A DNA stretch of 64,000 nt from Akkermansia sp. GTDB lineage: Bacteria; Verrucomicrobiota; Verrucomicrobiia; Verrucomicrobiales; Akkermansiaceae. A program made the position numbers and the translations under genes. The first letter of the stretch is position 1. Each line of letters begins with the position of its first letter. Positions 25,001 to 33,127 of this stretch are shown here, piece after piece. The notes under the pieces are model-generated. The model was not told the DNA's origin. It saw only the letters and a program-made list of their open reading frames with translations, and made no database searches. The stretch is from contig JAUNRC010000002.1 of assembly GCA_030535875.1 (NCBI GenBank), positions 1 through 64,000 on the forward strand. The letters are read 5' to 3'.

Positions 25001-25290
25001 CACGTCTGCGACTGCGCCCCATTATCATGACCTCTCTGGCATTCATTCTGGGCTGTATTCCTTTGGTGCTCTCCAGCGGCTCCGGTGCTCTGGCCCGCAA
25101 CGCTATCGGTGTGGTGGTGGTTGCCGGTATGACGGTGGCTACGCTGGTGGGTGTGTTCCTTATTCCCTGTTCTTATGTGTTCATCATGCGTCTCTTCCGC
25201 ATTCGTTTCGAGAAGAAGACCCTCTCGGCGGATCCGGATGAGGAGGGTGCTCGCCGCTACCTCGTTGAGCATTCTGATGATGAAGCTTGA
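22051..25290 (+). CDS. RND efflux inner-membrane transporter (AcrB/HAE1 type)
   Basis: The 1079-residue proton-driven pump has the expected twelve-helix RND layout. It begins with MSAYFIKHPVIATVIAVL, the Asp-Asp pair of the proton relay is in GLVVDDAIVVVE, and the matching Lys is in GLAAKNAILIVEFA. The periplasmic docking and porter loops are of normal size. It should export hydrophobic or amphiphilic drugs. The drug range cannot be read from sequence. It lies between its adaptor and outer-membrane partner genes, with short gaps of 37 and 35 bases. Confidence 0.96.
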   Translation: MSAYFIKHPVIATVIAVLTTMLGVVCMVNLPVEQYPEITPRTINLTAVYPGADAQAVADSVGTPIERQMNGVNHMDYMTSVSSNNGVYNLQVVFEPGSDTDLDQVLTNMRYGQAQSQVPTEVLNSGITIRQQPGLPLMLYSLTSPDGSYDSVDLANYAQVKLLDEIKRVPGVGEVTVYGAGRYAIRIWLNTVKMSHFGISLNEVQGAIRLQNVTNPGGKVGADPVPAGQETTVTIRTEGRLSTPEQFEQIIVRQKGDEVVYLKDIATIELGSADYSVTGRLNRKPAASVVIFQSPGSNAIDTVDRVSALLASKALPPGIEGSVSLDTTTSVRYSIEEIKQTFIEAIVLVALVVFLFLQSWRATVIPLIAVPVSLISTFCVFPLLGFTLNTISLLGMVLAIGLVVDDAIVVVEAVQHHIEKGLNPRMAAFAAMQEVSGPVIAIALVLAAVFLPSLMLEGITGTLFKQFAITIAISMLISAFNALTLSPALCALMLKSKEEENTEPKNILRRIVFKLNHGLAKPFFRVFNKSYDCTAGVYTRICGGLARKLVISMPILLLLWAAIAPVSSKVPGAFLPDEDQGFLLAALVMKPENSLQRSMSEAMKFENALAGPADNPDPAIKNLTSVVGINILNMVQTPGAAIAFVQLKDWSERAESAEQVQKRLTARCAMAGLDGISMVLIPPAIPGVGTANGVTMVITDLEGQGVDFLYGQVKKFNELAAARPEVAMCRDMMMADVPQKYLTLDRAKCQKYGVSIGDAYGVLASYYGSSFVNFFNAFGQQWQVFMQARGADRKNLDQMNGFFVINKKGERVPLDSIVSISDIADTEFVMHHNGYNAAKLNVMPKPGYSTQQLMEALEEVFEQNMDKTKVGMDYQDMSFQENKVRNSTGLGTIFLMSGFFAFLILVALYEKWTLPISVFMTVPIAVLGAYVGLYVWNLDLTLYAQVGLIMLVGLAAKNAILIVEFANLEMERGKGLMEATLTAARLRLRPIIMTSLAFILGCIPLVLSSGSGALARNAIGVVVVAGMTVATLVGVFLIPCSYVFIMRLFRIRFEKKTLSADPDEEGARRYLVEHSDDEA

Positions 25291-25325
25291 CATTTTCTCT
25301 ATAATTCTTAATATATAATCATCAT

Positions 25326-26708
25326 ATGAAACAAAGCGCATTACTGTTCCTTGCCGGTGCGGTGGTTGTGACCACAGCCTGTACGCTCGGCCCGAACTGG
25401 GAGAAACCTCAGATGGAAGTACCCGCCGTGTTCCGCGGTGCCGGAATGGGTGAAGGCAACATGGCCGACTTGCCTTGGCAGTCTGTCATGAAGGATAAAA
25501 ATCTTCAGGCTCTGCTGAATGATGTCTTTACGGCAAATCGCAGCCTTCAGGCCTTGCAGCACAATGTCGAGGCTGCTCGCCAGTACATTACCATTGCACG
25601 TTCTCCGCTCTTCCCCAGTCTGGGTTATATGGGGTCGGTGAATAAGGGGGTGAATACTTCCGGTGGTACAGCTATTGTCGATACCGGTGGTGCTTCCACC
25701 AAGTCCGGCATGGCCGGTGTAACCGCAAGTTGGGAGCTTGACCTCTGGGGTAAGACTCGCCGCGCGGCTGAGAGTGCCGAGGCCTCCGCTGAGGAAGCTC
25801 AGGAGCAGTTGAACAATCTCCGCGTGTCGCTCATGCGTCAGGCCGCTACCGGATATTTACAGCTTATCATGCTTGATGAGCAGCTTCGCATTACTCGTGA
25901 GAGCGTGGAATCTTATCGCGATACGTTGAAGCTCTTCAATGACCAGTTTAAGGAAGGCGTGGTAGACGGCTTGCAGGTTGCCAGTGCTGAGGCTGCACTT
26001 GCCTCCGCCGAGGCCGAGGCTCCTGCTCTGGAAATGCAGATTGCTGAGTTGGAGAACTCTCTGAGCATGCTTGCCGGTCGCGCACCGGGGCATATCGCTC
26101 GTAGCGGTAGCCTGCGTTCCTATATGAATGCCTCTAAGGTGGCAGCCGGCATACCGGCCGATGTGCTTGCCCGTCGTCCTGATATTCGCGCCAAGGAGCA
26201 GGCTCTGCGCGCTGCCAATGCTGAAGTCGGTGTGGCTATTGCCAGTTATTTCCCCACCATCAGCCTGACCGGTGCCGGTGGCTATGCTTTCCCCGGATTG
26301 GATGATGCGGTGGATGGTTGGGGCATTGGTGCCAGTCTGACAGGCCCGCTTTTCCAAGGTCATCGTCTGACGGCCAATGAGGCTGCTAAGAAAGAGGAAT
26401 TCCTTGCAGCAAAGGCTGATTATGAGCAAGCTGTGTTGGCTGCTCTTTCGGAGGTTTCGACCACGCTGACTCAGCGTAAGAAACTCCGTGCTGTTATCAG
26501 CCGTCAGGAGGCCGCTGTCGCAGCCTACGAGCAGTCTGTTTCTCTTGCCAAGCAGCGCTATAAGGAGGGTTATTCCGCTTACTTTGAGGTGTTGGATAAT
26601 CAGTTGCGACTCTTCCCCATGCAGAAGCAGCTTGCCTCCTATCGCTTCCAGTATGCTGCCTGCATACCCACTCTTTACACTCAGCTCGGTGGCGGATGGA
26701 AGGAGTGA
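25326..26708 (+). CDS. Outer-membrane efflux lipoprotein (NodT/OprM type)
   Basis: The 460-residue protein is a TolC-like channel with a lipoprotein signal (VVVTTAC) followed by LGPNWEKPQMEVPAVF, typical of the NodT family. Two repeated coiled-coil regions are visible (ANRSLQALQHNVEAARQY and QRYKEGYSAYFEVLDNQ are landmarks). The sequence ADVLARRPDIRAKEQALRAANAEVGVAIA is the usual family signature, given here in part as PADVLARRPDIRAKEQ. It completes the tripartite pump and ends in a strong terminator. Confidence 0.94.
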   Translation: MKQSALLFLAGAVVVTTACTLGPNWEKPQMEVPAVFRGAGMGEGNMADLPWQSVMKDKNLQALLNDVFTANRSLQALQHNVEAARQYITIARSPLFPSLGYMGSVNKGVNTSGGTAIVDTGGASTKSGMAGVTASWELDLWGKTRRAAESAEASAEEAQEQLNNLRVSLMRQAATGYLQLIMLDEQLRITRESVESYRDTLKLFNDQFKEGVVDGLQVASAEAALASAEAEAPALEMQIAELENSLSMLAGRAPGHIARSGSLRSYMNASKVAAGIPADVLARRPDIRAKEQALRAANAEVGVAIASYFPTISLTGAGGYAFPGLDDAVDGWGIGASLTGPLFQGHRLTANEAAKKEEFLAAKADYEQAVLAALSEVSTTLTQRKKLRAVISRQEAAVAAYEQSVSLAKQRYKEGYSAYFEVLDNQLRLFPMQKQLASYRFQYAACIPTLYTQLGGGWKE

Positions 26709-26733
26709 TTGTCATTTTATCCGTTACAAACAA

Positions 26734-26761
26734 AGGGGCGAGGTCGTAAGACCTCGCCCCT
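26734..26761. terminator. Terminator after the efflux operon
   Basis: AGGGGCGAGGTC (26734-26745) pairs perfectly with GACCTCGCCCCT (26750-26761) over 12 base pairs. The GTAA loop fits the GNRA tetraloop class. It also stands downstream of the convergent nrdB gene. Confidence 0.85.
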
Positions 26762-26807
26762 GTTGCGTTCTTGAAATCCCTGAGAGATGTCTTGAAAAAA
26801 TGAGCTT

Positions 26808-27851
26808 TCAGAGGTCATCAACAAGAGCCGTACTCTTGGCGTAGGCAGTGCTGCGAGCCTCGAAAAAGTCAGTTTTAATCATGTTAGCATTGCTGAACTG
26901 ACTTATCCAACTGCACTCGCTCGGCTCCTTGTCATGCCCTTCGTAAATGGGCTCGAACCCGAGGTTGCGGCATCGCAGATTGGCCAGATAACGGATGTAG
27001 GCCGTTATCATGGAGCGTGACAGTCCCGGGATGTCGTCGCCGATGACGTAACAGCCCCACGCTATTTCCTGCTCGGCTCCTTCACGAATCATGGCTCGGT
27101 ATTCTTCCGTCAGTTCCGGTGTGAAGAGCTCGGGCTGTTCCTGTTGGAGCTCACGAATGATGTTGCTGAAGAGCCAGAGGTGGGTATTCTCATCACGATT
27201 AATGTAGCGGATTTCCTGAGCGGAGCCGGTCATTTTGTTGTTGCGACCGAGGTTGTAGAAGAACATAAAGCCGCTGTAAAAGTAAATGCCCTCTAAGATG
27301 TAGTTGGCGATGAGGGTACGGGCGAATGCCTGCGGGGTGCGATTTTGCTGGAAATCGTTGTAGAGATTGCCGATGAAAGTGTTGCGGCGCAGGAGGTGCT
27401 CATCTGTTCGCCATTGGTAGAGAACTTCGTTGCGCTGTTGCGGCTCGCAGATGGTATCGAGCATGTAGCTGTAACTCTGGCTGTGGACGGCCTCTTGAAA
27501 GGCCTGTATGCACAGACAGAGGTTCACTTCATTGGCGGTTACATACTCGCCGACGGAGGGGAGATTGGCGGTCTGGATGCTGTCGAGGAACACGAGAAAG
27601 GAGAGAATTTTGTCGTATGCCCGGCGTTCTTGAGGGCTGAGACGGGGGTAGTCCTTTACGTCAGCGGCGAGGTTGATTTCCTCGGGAATCCAGAAATTGT
27701 TCATGGCCTGTCTGTACCACCTGCTGACCCATGCGTACTTCATATTGTTGAAGTCGTTGAGGTTGGTGGTATTGCCGCCGATGATGCGGCGCTCACTGAT
27801 ATCGGTATCGCCCTGAGGGTTGAACAGGGGCTTGCGGATTAACTGCTGCAT
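26808..27851 (-). CDS. nrdB: Ribonucleotide reductase class Ia, beta subunit
   Basis: The 347-residue radical-generating subunit has the diiron ligands in FLDSIQ, FQEAVHSQSY and RDENTHLW. The tyrosyl-radical Tyr is present four residues after the first His (HSQSY). It works with NrdA to make deoxyribonucleotides. I use ATG 27851, whose frame begins MQQLIRKPLF. The longer upstream frame lies entirely within nrdA. The start overlaps the end of nrdA by 13 bases, implying translational coupling. Confidence 0.95.
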   Translation of the reverse strand: MQQLIRKPLFNPQGDTDISERRIIGGNTTNLNDFNNMKYAWVSRWYRQAMNNFWIPEEINLAADVKDYPRLSPQERRAYDKILSFLVFLDSIQTANLPSVGEYVTANEVNLCLCIQAFQEAVHSQSYSYMLDTICEPQQRNEVLYQWRTDEHLLRRNTFIGNLYNDFQQNRTPQAFARTLIANYILEGIYFYSGFMFFYNLGRNNKMTGSAQEIRYINRDENTHLWLFSNIIRELQQEQPELFTPELTEEYRAMIREGAEQEIAWGCYVIGDDIPGLSRSMITAYIRYLANLRCRNLGFEPIYEGHDKEPSECSWISQFSNANMIKTDFFEARSTAYAKSTALVDDL

Positions 27852-30355
27852 GATTCGCATTCTTCTATTTCGAGGCTTTTGGAACGGATGTAGTACACGG
27901 TTTTGACCCCGCTTTCCCAAGCGAGTATGTAGAGGTTGAGAACTTGTCGAAGGGTGTAGTCGTTGGTGATGTAAAGGTTCATGCTCTGAGCTTGGTCGAT
28001 GTGGCGCTGGCGTATGCCGGCGGCGCGTACGGACCATTGTTGGTCAATATGGTGAGCGCTCTTGTAGAACCAGAGGGTACTCAGGGAGAGGTCGGGTGCC
28101 ACGCGAGGCATGAGGCCGCTCTTTTTTTCTTCGAGGAAAAAGAGTTTCATGACAGGGTCGATGCCGGCGGTGGTGCCGGCAATGGTGCCGGTGCTGCTGG
28201 TAGGAGCCACGGCAAGCAACCAAGCATTGCGCAGACCGTGGGTGGCGACTCGTTGCTGCAATGCCGTCCATTGAGGTGAGGTGTAATTGCGGCGGCGGAA
28301 GTACTCGCCGCTTTGCCATTCGCTGCCCTCAAAATGGGAGTATGCGCCTTTTTGTTCGGCTATTTCGCAACTGGCGGAGATGGCGGCATGATTGATTTGC
28401 TCAAAAAGAGAGTCTGCCAGCGCAAGGTGTTCCTCGCTTTCCCATCGTACGCCCCGTTTAGCCAACATGTGATGGTAGCCGCTCACCCCCAGGCCGATGG
28501 GGCGATAGCTGCGGTTGGTGATTGCGGCGTACGGCAGGGGGTAGAAGTTCAAATCGATGACGTTATCGAGAGCCCGAACGGCACTGCGCGTGATGTCGGT
28601 CAGCTCGGTCGGATGAGTTGTGTCGATTCGGCCGAGTGACAGGCTGGCGAGGTTGCACACAACGAAGTCGCCCGGTCGGGTCGTGGTAACAACCACGGTT
28701 TCGCCATCGACGCTTTTCACTTCCTGCTGCATACTTTCGATGGCACTCATGTTCTGAGCGATTTCCGTGCAGAGATTGCTGCAATAGATGGTGCCCGCGT
28801 GCTTGTTCGGGTTGGCGCGGTTCACAAGGTCGCGATTGAAGGCAAAGGGCGTGCCGGTTTCGACGGCGCTCTTGAGGATAAGCCGCACGATGTCTTTAAT
28901 GGGCAGGCTACGCTTGTGCAGACGCGGGTCGGCCACGCAGGAGAGGTAGCGCTCCTCCCATTCTCTGCCCCAGTAATCTTCCAGAGAATAGCCCTTTACG
29001 CAGCGGATTTCGTGCGGGCACATCAGGTGCCACATGCCGTTGATATTGTCGCGTGCCTGTTGCCAGAAATAGTCAGGGTAGCAGAGCGCTGGGAAAACGT
29101 CGTGGGCCTTGAGACGGTCGTCGCCGTTGTTGGTACGCAGGGCGAGGAACTCCGGTAAATCGCGGTGCCAGACATCCAGATAGACGGCCACTGCTCCTTG
29201 CCGTACTCCGAGTTGGTCGACAGCCACGGCGGTATCGTTCGCAAGTTTAATCCAACGGATGACCCCACCCGCTGCTCCGGGAAAGCCTCTGATGGCGCTA
29301 CCTGCTGCGCGCACTTTGCCGAAATAAAGTCCCATGCCGCCGCCGTACTTGCTCACCTGAGCAAAGTTGTCGATGCTGCGGTAAATGCCCTCCAGACTGT
29401 CCGGTACGGTGTCGATAAAGCAGGAGGAAAGCTGGTGGAAAGGCTTGCGCGCATTCGCCAGAGTGGGGGTGGCCATGGTGACTTTGAGGGTGCTGAGCAT
29501 GTCGTAAAAGCGCTTCACCCATTCGCTGCGGTTGATTTTCTCATTCATTGCCAGGTGCATGGCAATACCGAGGAACATTTCCTGCGGAGTCTCCGCTACT
29601 TCTCCGTTGCGTGTGCGGATGAGGTAGCGGCCAATGAGCATTTCCAGCCCTGAGTAATTAAAGAGTTTGTCGCGCTCGGGGGCAAGGAATTGTTCAAAGC
29701 TCGTCACTTCTTCCCGACTGTATGCGGTGATGATGTACTCACCGTACAGCCCTTCTTGTGTGAAGTGCTGAAGTTTGTCGTACAAGCCTTTGAGCCCTTG
29801 TGCCTTTGCGTAGTTTCTCGCAGCCTCGTGGAAACTGAGCAGACGCAAACGTGCGGCTATCATTTCCCATTGCGGAGCATCGCGCCCGGTCAGCTCGGCG
29901 GCGCAGAGCGTGAGCAATTTGAGCGCTTTCTCTCTTGGCATGCCTTCATGGTATTGACTTTCAAAGCGGGCTGTCAGTTGCGAGAGAGGGTAAAGCTCGT
30001 TGTCAAAATCCTGTTGCAGTTCTTTCAGTACCCCATCCAGCGCCGGATCATGGTTCAGTTTACTCAGGAGGGCCGTCCTTGCTGCTCGGAGGCGTCGGTG
30101 TTCATTGCGGTATAGGATGAAGCTGCGAGCCGCTTCGAAATAGCCGCCTACCATTAAGCTCTCTTCCACCAAGTCCTGGATATCTTCAACGGCTATTGCC
30201 TGCGCCTGTCTCGGTAGCTTTTGCTCGACTTTTTCAGTAAGTGCCGCTTCGGCGGGTACTTCCTGTCCCACACTTTCAAAAGCCAGTCGGATAACCCTCT
30301 CGATTTTGTCCCGTTTGTAGGCCTCTTCCTGTCCGTTGCGCTTGCGTATGTTCAT
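27839..30355 (-). CDS. nrdA: Ribonucleotide reductase class Ia, alpha subunit
   Basis: The 838-residue catalytic subunit starts with an ATP-cone (residues 3-90, KRNGQEEAYKRDKIERVI), the dATP/ATP sensing domain. The active-site Cys pair sits in QLSSCFID and VVCNLASLSL. The radical Cys with its Asn and Glu is in YCSNLCTEIA. The C-terminal swinging thiols are in IEECESCSS. It reduces ribonucleoside diphosphates. nrdA precedes nrdB, the normal order. The promoter region includes a partial match to the NrdR box. Confidence 0.96.
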   Translation of the reverse strand: MNIRKRNGQEEAYKRDKIERVIRLAFESVGQEVPAEAALTEKVEQKLPRQAQAIAVEDIQDLVEESLMVGGYFEAARSFILYRNEHRRLRAARTALLSKLNHDPALDGVLKELQQDFDNELYPLSQLTARFESQYHEGMPREKALKLLTLCAAELTGRDAPQWEMIAARLRLLSFHEAARNYAKAQGLKGLYDKLQHFTQEGLYGEYIITAYSREEVTSFEQFLAPERDKLFNYSGLEMLIGRYLIRTRNGEVAETPQEMFLGIAMHLAMNEKINRSEWVKRFYDMLSTLKVTMATPTLANARKPFHQLSSCFIDTVPDSLEGIYRSIDNFAQVSKYGGGMGLYFGKVRAAGSAIRGFPGAAGGVIRWIKLANDTAVAVDQLGVRQGAVAVYLDVWHRDLPEFLALRTNNGDDRLKAHDVFPALCYPDYFWQQARDNINGMWHLMCPHEIRCVKGYSLEDYWGREWEERYLSCVADPRLHKRSLPIKDIVRLILKSAVETGTPFAFNRDLVNRANPNKHAGTIYCSNLCTEIAQNMSAIESMQQEVKSVDGETVVVTTTRPGDFVVCNLASLSLGRIDTTHPTELTDITRSAVRALDNVIDLNFYPLPYAAITNRSYRPIGLGVSGYHHMLAKRGVRWESEEHLALADSLFEQINHAAISASCEIAEQKGAYSHFEGSEWQSGEYFRRRNYTSPQWTALQQRVATHGLRNAWLLAVAPTSSTGTIAGTTAGIDPVMKLFFLEEKKSGLMPRVAPDLSLSTLWFYKSAHHIDQQWSVRAAGIRQRHIDQAQSMNLYITNDYTLRQVLNLYILAWESGVKTVYYIRSKSLEIEECESCSS

Positions 30356-30364
30356 ATCCTGCTA

Positions 30365-30380
30365 TTCCTATATGTGGTGT
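30365..30380 (-). promoter_or_regulatory. Possible NrdR-like box in the nrdA leader
   Basis: The 16-base sequence TTCCTATATGTGGTGT (plus-strand reading) matches the NrdR consensus ACACWATATATWGTGT at 11 of 16 positions and lies between the nrdA -10 and start codon. A second, weaker element (GCGTAATATAGCACCA, plus strand) lies about 20 bases away. NrdR sites usually come in pairs, but the match is imperfect. Confidence 0.3.
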
Positions 30381-30390
30381 ACGTTTGCGT

Positions 30391-30418
30391 AATATAGCAC
30401 CATATCTGCCGATGTCAA
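30391..30418 (-). promoter_or_regulatory. nrdAB promoter
   Basis: On the minus strand TTGACA (30413-30418), a 16-base spacer and TATATT (30391-30396) lie 35 bases before the nrdA ATG. The upstream DNA is strongly A/T-rich. Confidence 0.65.
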
Positions 30419-30557
30419 TTATAAAATTAGAAAAATTCTAAAATAATTCCTTTGCTCAGGGAAGAAGGGGCGCAAAAGTGGGTGCGGAATGGACGGGAAA
30501 GAGCTTAGGCGCGGGACATTCCATAATAAAAAGCCATAAATATGACTGAAAGGGTGC

Positions 30558-30587
30558 TTGTAAGGGGGAGGGGAGTCCGAGTATACT
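30558..30587 (+). promoter_or_regulatory. Promoter of the zinc-ribbon gene
   Basis: TTGTAA (30558-30563), an 18-base spacer and TATACT (30582-30587) end seven bases before ATG 30595, giving a leaderless message. Confidence 0.65.
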
Positions 30588-30594
30588 GAGGTAC

Positions 30595-30837
30595 ATGAGG
30601 ACAGACCTTCGTGAAGTAGCTCGAACAGTGGCCAATGATCCGACGAGTTATAAGTTATGCGCCGTTTGTGGTGCGATAGTAGATCGCGAGGCGGTGTCGT
30701 GCCCGGATTGTTATGCGTACCGATTCGATACGGACTCCTCGCATGTGGAGGATGCCGCGCTGGATTTGGCGGTTAAGCCCCGCCGGGCGGTGAGTCATTT
30801 TGACCTCATGCCGGAGAGCTGCGAGGAGTCGGAATAA
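30595..30837 (+). CDS. Small zinc-ribbon protein
   Basis: The 80-residue protein has one clear zinc ribbon, CAVC then ten residues then CPDC (residues 22-37), with an acidic C-terminal tail. No other domain is present. Small ribbons of this kind can bind nucleic acid or act as protein adaptors. I cannot assign a role. It has its own leaderless-type promoter and lies between the divergent nrdA gene and the convergent MenD-like gene, 19 bases from the end of the latter. Confidence 0.65.
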   Translation: MRTDLREVARTVANDPTSYKLCAVCGAIVDREAVSCPDCYAYRFDTDSSHVEDAALDLAVKPRRAVSHFDLMPESCEESE

Positions 30838-30856
30838 GATTGATTGAAGGCCTGAT

Positions 30857-32425
30857 TTAAGCGCGTCGATTGAGGGCGGCGTTGAAAGCAGCCGTCTGTT
30901 CCTGATCGGGGATGATGTCGAGCAGGGCAAAGGTGTTGTAATCAAGCGAGTCGAGGATTTCGAAATCCGCCTCGCAATGGATGGCGTAGTACTCTGCGCC
31001 CCACAGGCGTGCAACTTCTCTCAGGTCGTAGACCGGAGGTTGAACGAGCAGGCGGTGGAGCTCGTTGTCCATACCCGGGGTGAAAGCCCGGCCTGCACCA
31101 TCATTGTTCAGTACGGCGACAATTCGTTTGCCGGGCGGTAACTGGGGCAGCATGCTGGCGGCGCAGCAATCGCGCAGCAGGGCAAGGTCGCCGGTCAGGC
31201 AGCAGGCGTAGTCGGCGTCGATGCTGTTTGCCAGGAAAGCCGAAACGGTGCCGTCCGAGCCGCCGGAGCCGCTGTTGGCGCGTACGTAGTGGGTGGGAAC
31301 GTGAGTTTGTGCGTAATTGTTCCAGAGCCTCATGGTTGTGGTGGAACCCAGGAAGAGCACATCGGCTATTCCGGCCTGATTAGAGAAATAACGTACCATG
31401 GCGGCCTCGCTTTCGGGGTAGGAAAGCAGGAGCTCCTCCACTCTGCCTGCATGGCGGCGGCTGCGCTGCATGAGCGACATGGTGTCGCCGATGTGAGGGA
31501 CATCACCGAGTGCTTTCATGACCTGTTCCGGTTCGCCTTCAATGACCGTACTCTTGCGGCACAGGCCGGAGAAGCCTGTGCGAGTGACGGAGAATACTTC
31601 CGTGCCGGGCATATCTTCGAGCGCTCGCCAGAAGGCGCAGGTGGGGACATCACCTATGCGCAGAACATAGCGCGGAGCATAATCGGGCAGGATGTGGTCC
31701 GCTCCGCGCAGCATGAGCGAGGAGAGCTCTTCGCGCAATCCGCTGGCGGCATCGGCCACAACGGGTACTCGCAGGGTGCGGGCCAGCCAGATGGCCGGCT
31801 CCTGTTCGGATGGATCGAGCCCGCCGATGACGAGTACCAGCCCTTCAACGGCGCGGAAGCGTAACATCTGCGAAAGGGCTACGAGCGACGAGCGGAAGGG
31901 GGGCGGTGACGGCGGCTCTGCGACTTCCAGTCCGGTGAAATCGCCTCCGGTGCGGGCGCTGTCATTCAGCCGGACGTTGAGGTGAATGGGGAAACCTTCG
32001 GCGCAGCCGGCAGTCAGGTCCGGTAGGTCCGAAACGGAGCAGGGCAGCTCAATTTCAATGGTCGGCGCATAGATGCCGAACAGCCCTTCCGTCTCGATAT
32101 GACCGGGAGCGCCGGAGCCGCCGGCGTTTTCCCGATTTTCAACGGTGATGACGATGAGGGGGCGGCGCTGATAGTAAGCCTCGACCACTGCCGGAGCCAG
32201 AGCGGTTGCAGAGGCACCGTTGCCGGCGACCACGGCAACCGGACGGGCCGTTGCCTGCATGCGTCCCAGCGCGAAGTAGGCGGCTGTGCGCTCATCTGCC
32301 TGGCTCCATCTGTGAACTACGGGGCATTGTGCCAGTGTGGTGAGCAAGGGGGCATTCAATTCACCGGGGCAGCAAATCCATTCTGCCACGCCGGCGGTTG
32401 CACAGCATGAGATGAGGCTTTTCAT
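30857..32425 (-). CDS. MenD-like thiamine diphosphate enzyme with altered substrate pocket
   Basis: The 522-residue protein has the domain plan of MenD (SEPHCHC synthase). The catalytic-Glu region DERTAAYFALG is intact, and so is a ThDP/metal-binding motif GDL-x25-NN near residue 415. Two substrate-contact segments differ from E. coli MenD: APGSRSTPL is replaced by CPGELNAPL, and YSNRGASGIDG by RANSGSGGSDG. The Arg residues in those positions (Arg33 and Arg395 in E. coli numbering) are therefore lost. It may be a diverged MenD or a ThDP enzyme for another 2-oxo acid. No other men gene is near. It is the last gene of a run with a SanA-like protein and a mutarotase. Confidence 0.65.
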   Translation of the reverse strand: MKSLISCCATAGVAEWICCPGELNAPLLTTLAQCPVVHRWSQADERTAAYFALGRMQATARPVAVVAGNGASATALAPAVVEAYYQRRPLIVITVENRENAGGSGAPGHIETEGLFGIYAPTIEIELPCSVSDLPDLTAGCAEGFPIHLNVRLNDSARTGGDFTGLEVAEPPSPPPFRSSLVALSQMLRFRAVEGLVLVIGGLDPSEQEPAIWLARTLRVPVVADAASGLREELSSLMLRGADHILPDYAPRYVLRIGDVPTCAFWRALEDMPGTEVFSVTRTGFSGLCRKSTVIEGEPEQVMKALGDVPHIGDTMSLMQRSRRHAGRVEELLLSYPESEAAMVRYFSNQAGIADVLFLGSTTTMRLWNNYAQTHVPTHYVRANSGSGGSDGTVSAFLANSIDADYACCLTGDLALLRDCCAASMLPQLPPGKRIVAVLNNDGAGRAFTPGMDNELHRLLVQPPVYDLREVARLWGAEYYAIHCEADFEILDSLDYNTFALLDIIPDQEQTAAFNAALNRRA

Positions 32426-32436
32426 AGTGACGTGAT

Positions 32437-33117
32437 TCAGTACGGCAGGGGTTCTTGTTTGCCCAGATGATGGGGAGTGCGGTCGGAGATGAAGTCGTAG
32501 ACCATCGCAACGCGGGCTGCACGTTCACGCAGGTAGGCCCTCATGCGGGCACTGCGGGTAATGGCAAATTGCGGGGCATTGAGCCCTTCGGCATCGATTC
32601 CCAGATGACGGGCAATAGCTACTGCTCGTTCGGCATGGCTCTCCTGACTGACGATGATGAGGCGGTCGGCTCCGAATATTTTTTTTGCTCGGGCTACGGA
32701 GTCGTATGTGCAGATGCCGGCGAAATCGCACACGATGCGCTCAGCCGGTACACCCATTTCGATGAGGGTTCGCTTCATATCGCGCGGCTCATTGTAACTC
32801 ATGGAGCGATTGTCGCCCGAGACGATAAGACAGCGCACCCGTCCGCTTTTCCAAAGAGCTGCTGCGGCTTCCATTCTTTTGATAAAGAAATAGTTGCGGT
32901 GCCCTCGGCGTATGTACTTGGAGCACCCCAGTACCAGCCCGACGGAATCGGGGCGGCATTCATCGGGCGTATCGTGGCATTTGCCGCCGCTCAGGGCCAT
33001 GGTCCAGCCCTCAGCTATGCCCTGACAGAGCAGACCGCACACAAACAGCCCGCACATCACCCACAGGAGGCGCAGTAAGTGCTTTCGGAGTCGGGGATGG
33101 CCGGCTGGGAGCTTCAT
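32437..33117 (-). CDS. SanA-like DUF218 membrane protein
   Basis: The 226-residue protein has one N-terminal transmembrane segment (about 13-34). A DUF218 domain with the SanA pattern follows: VGLVLGCSKYIRRGHRN, then VSGDNRS, YNEPRDMKRTLIEMGVP, CDFAGICTYDSV, and IVSQESHAERAVAIA. SanA in E. coli affects envelope permeability and vancomycin sensitivity. The biochemical activity is not established. It lies 10 bases after the mutarotase gene and 11 bases before the MenD-like gene, so the three are probably one transcript. Confidence 0.85.
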   Translation of the reverse strand: MKLPAGHPRLRKHLLRLLWVMCGLFVCGLLCQGIAEGWTMALSGGKCHDTPDECRPDSVGLVLGCSKYIRRGHRNYFFIKRMEAAAALWKSGRVRCLIVSGDNRSMSYNEPRDMKRTLIEMGVPAERIVCDFAGICTYDSVARAKKIFGADRLIIVSQESHAERAVAIARHLGIDAEGLNAPQFAITRSARMRAYLRERAARVAMVYDFISDRTPHHLGKQEPLPY

Positions 33118-33127
33118 CGGAGTGGGA

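Noticed and set aside
22045-25341. Long antisense open frames opposite acrB (for example 518 codons at 22045-23601)
   Set aside because: The sense strand encodes an unmistakable RND pump. The antisense proteins are His/Thr/Gln-rich with no domain and mirror the codon bias of the real gene.
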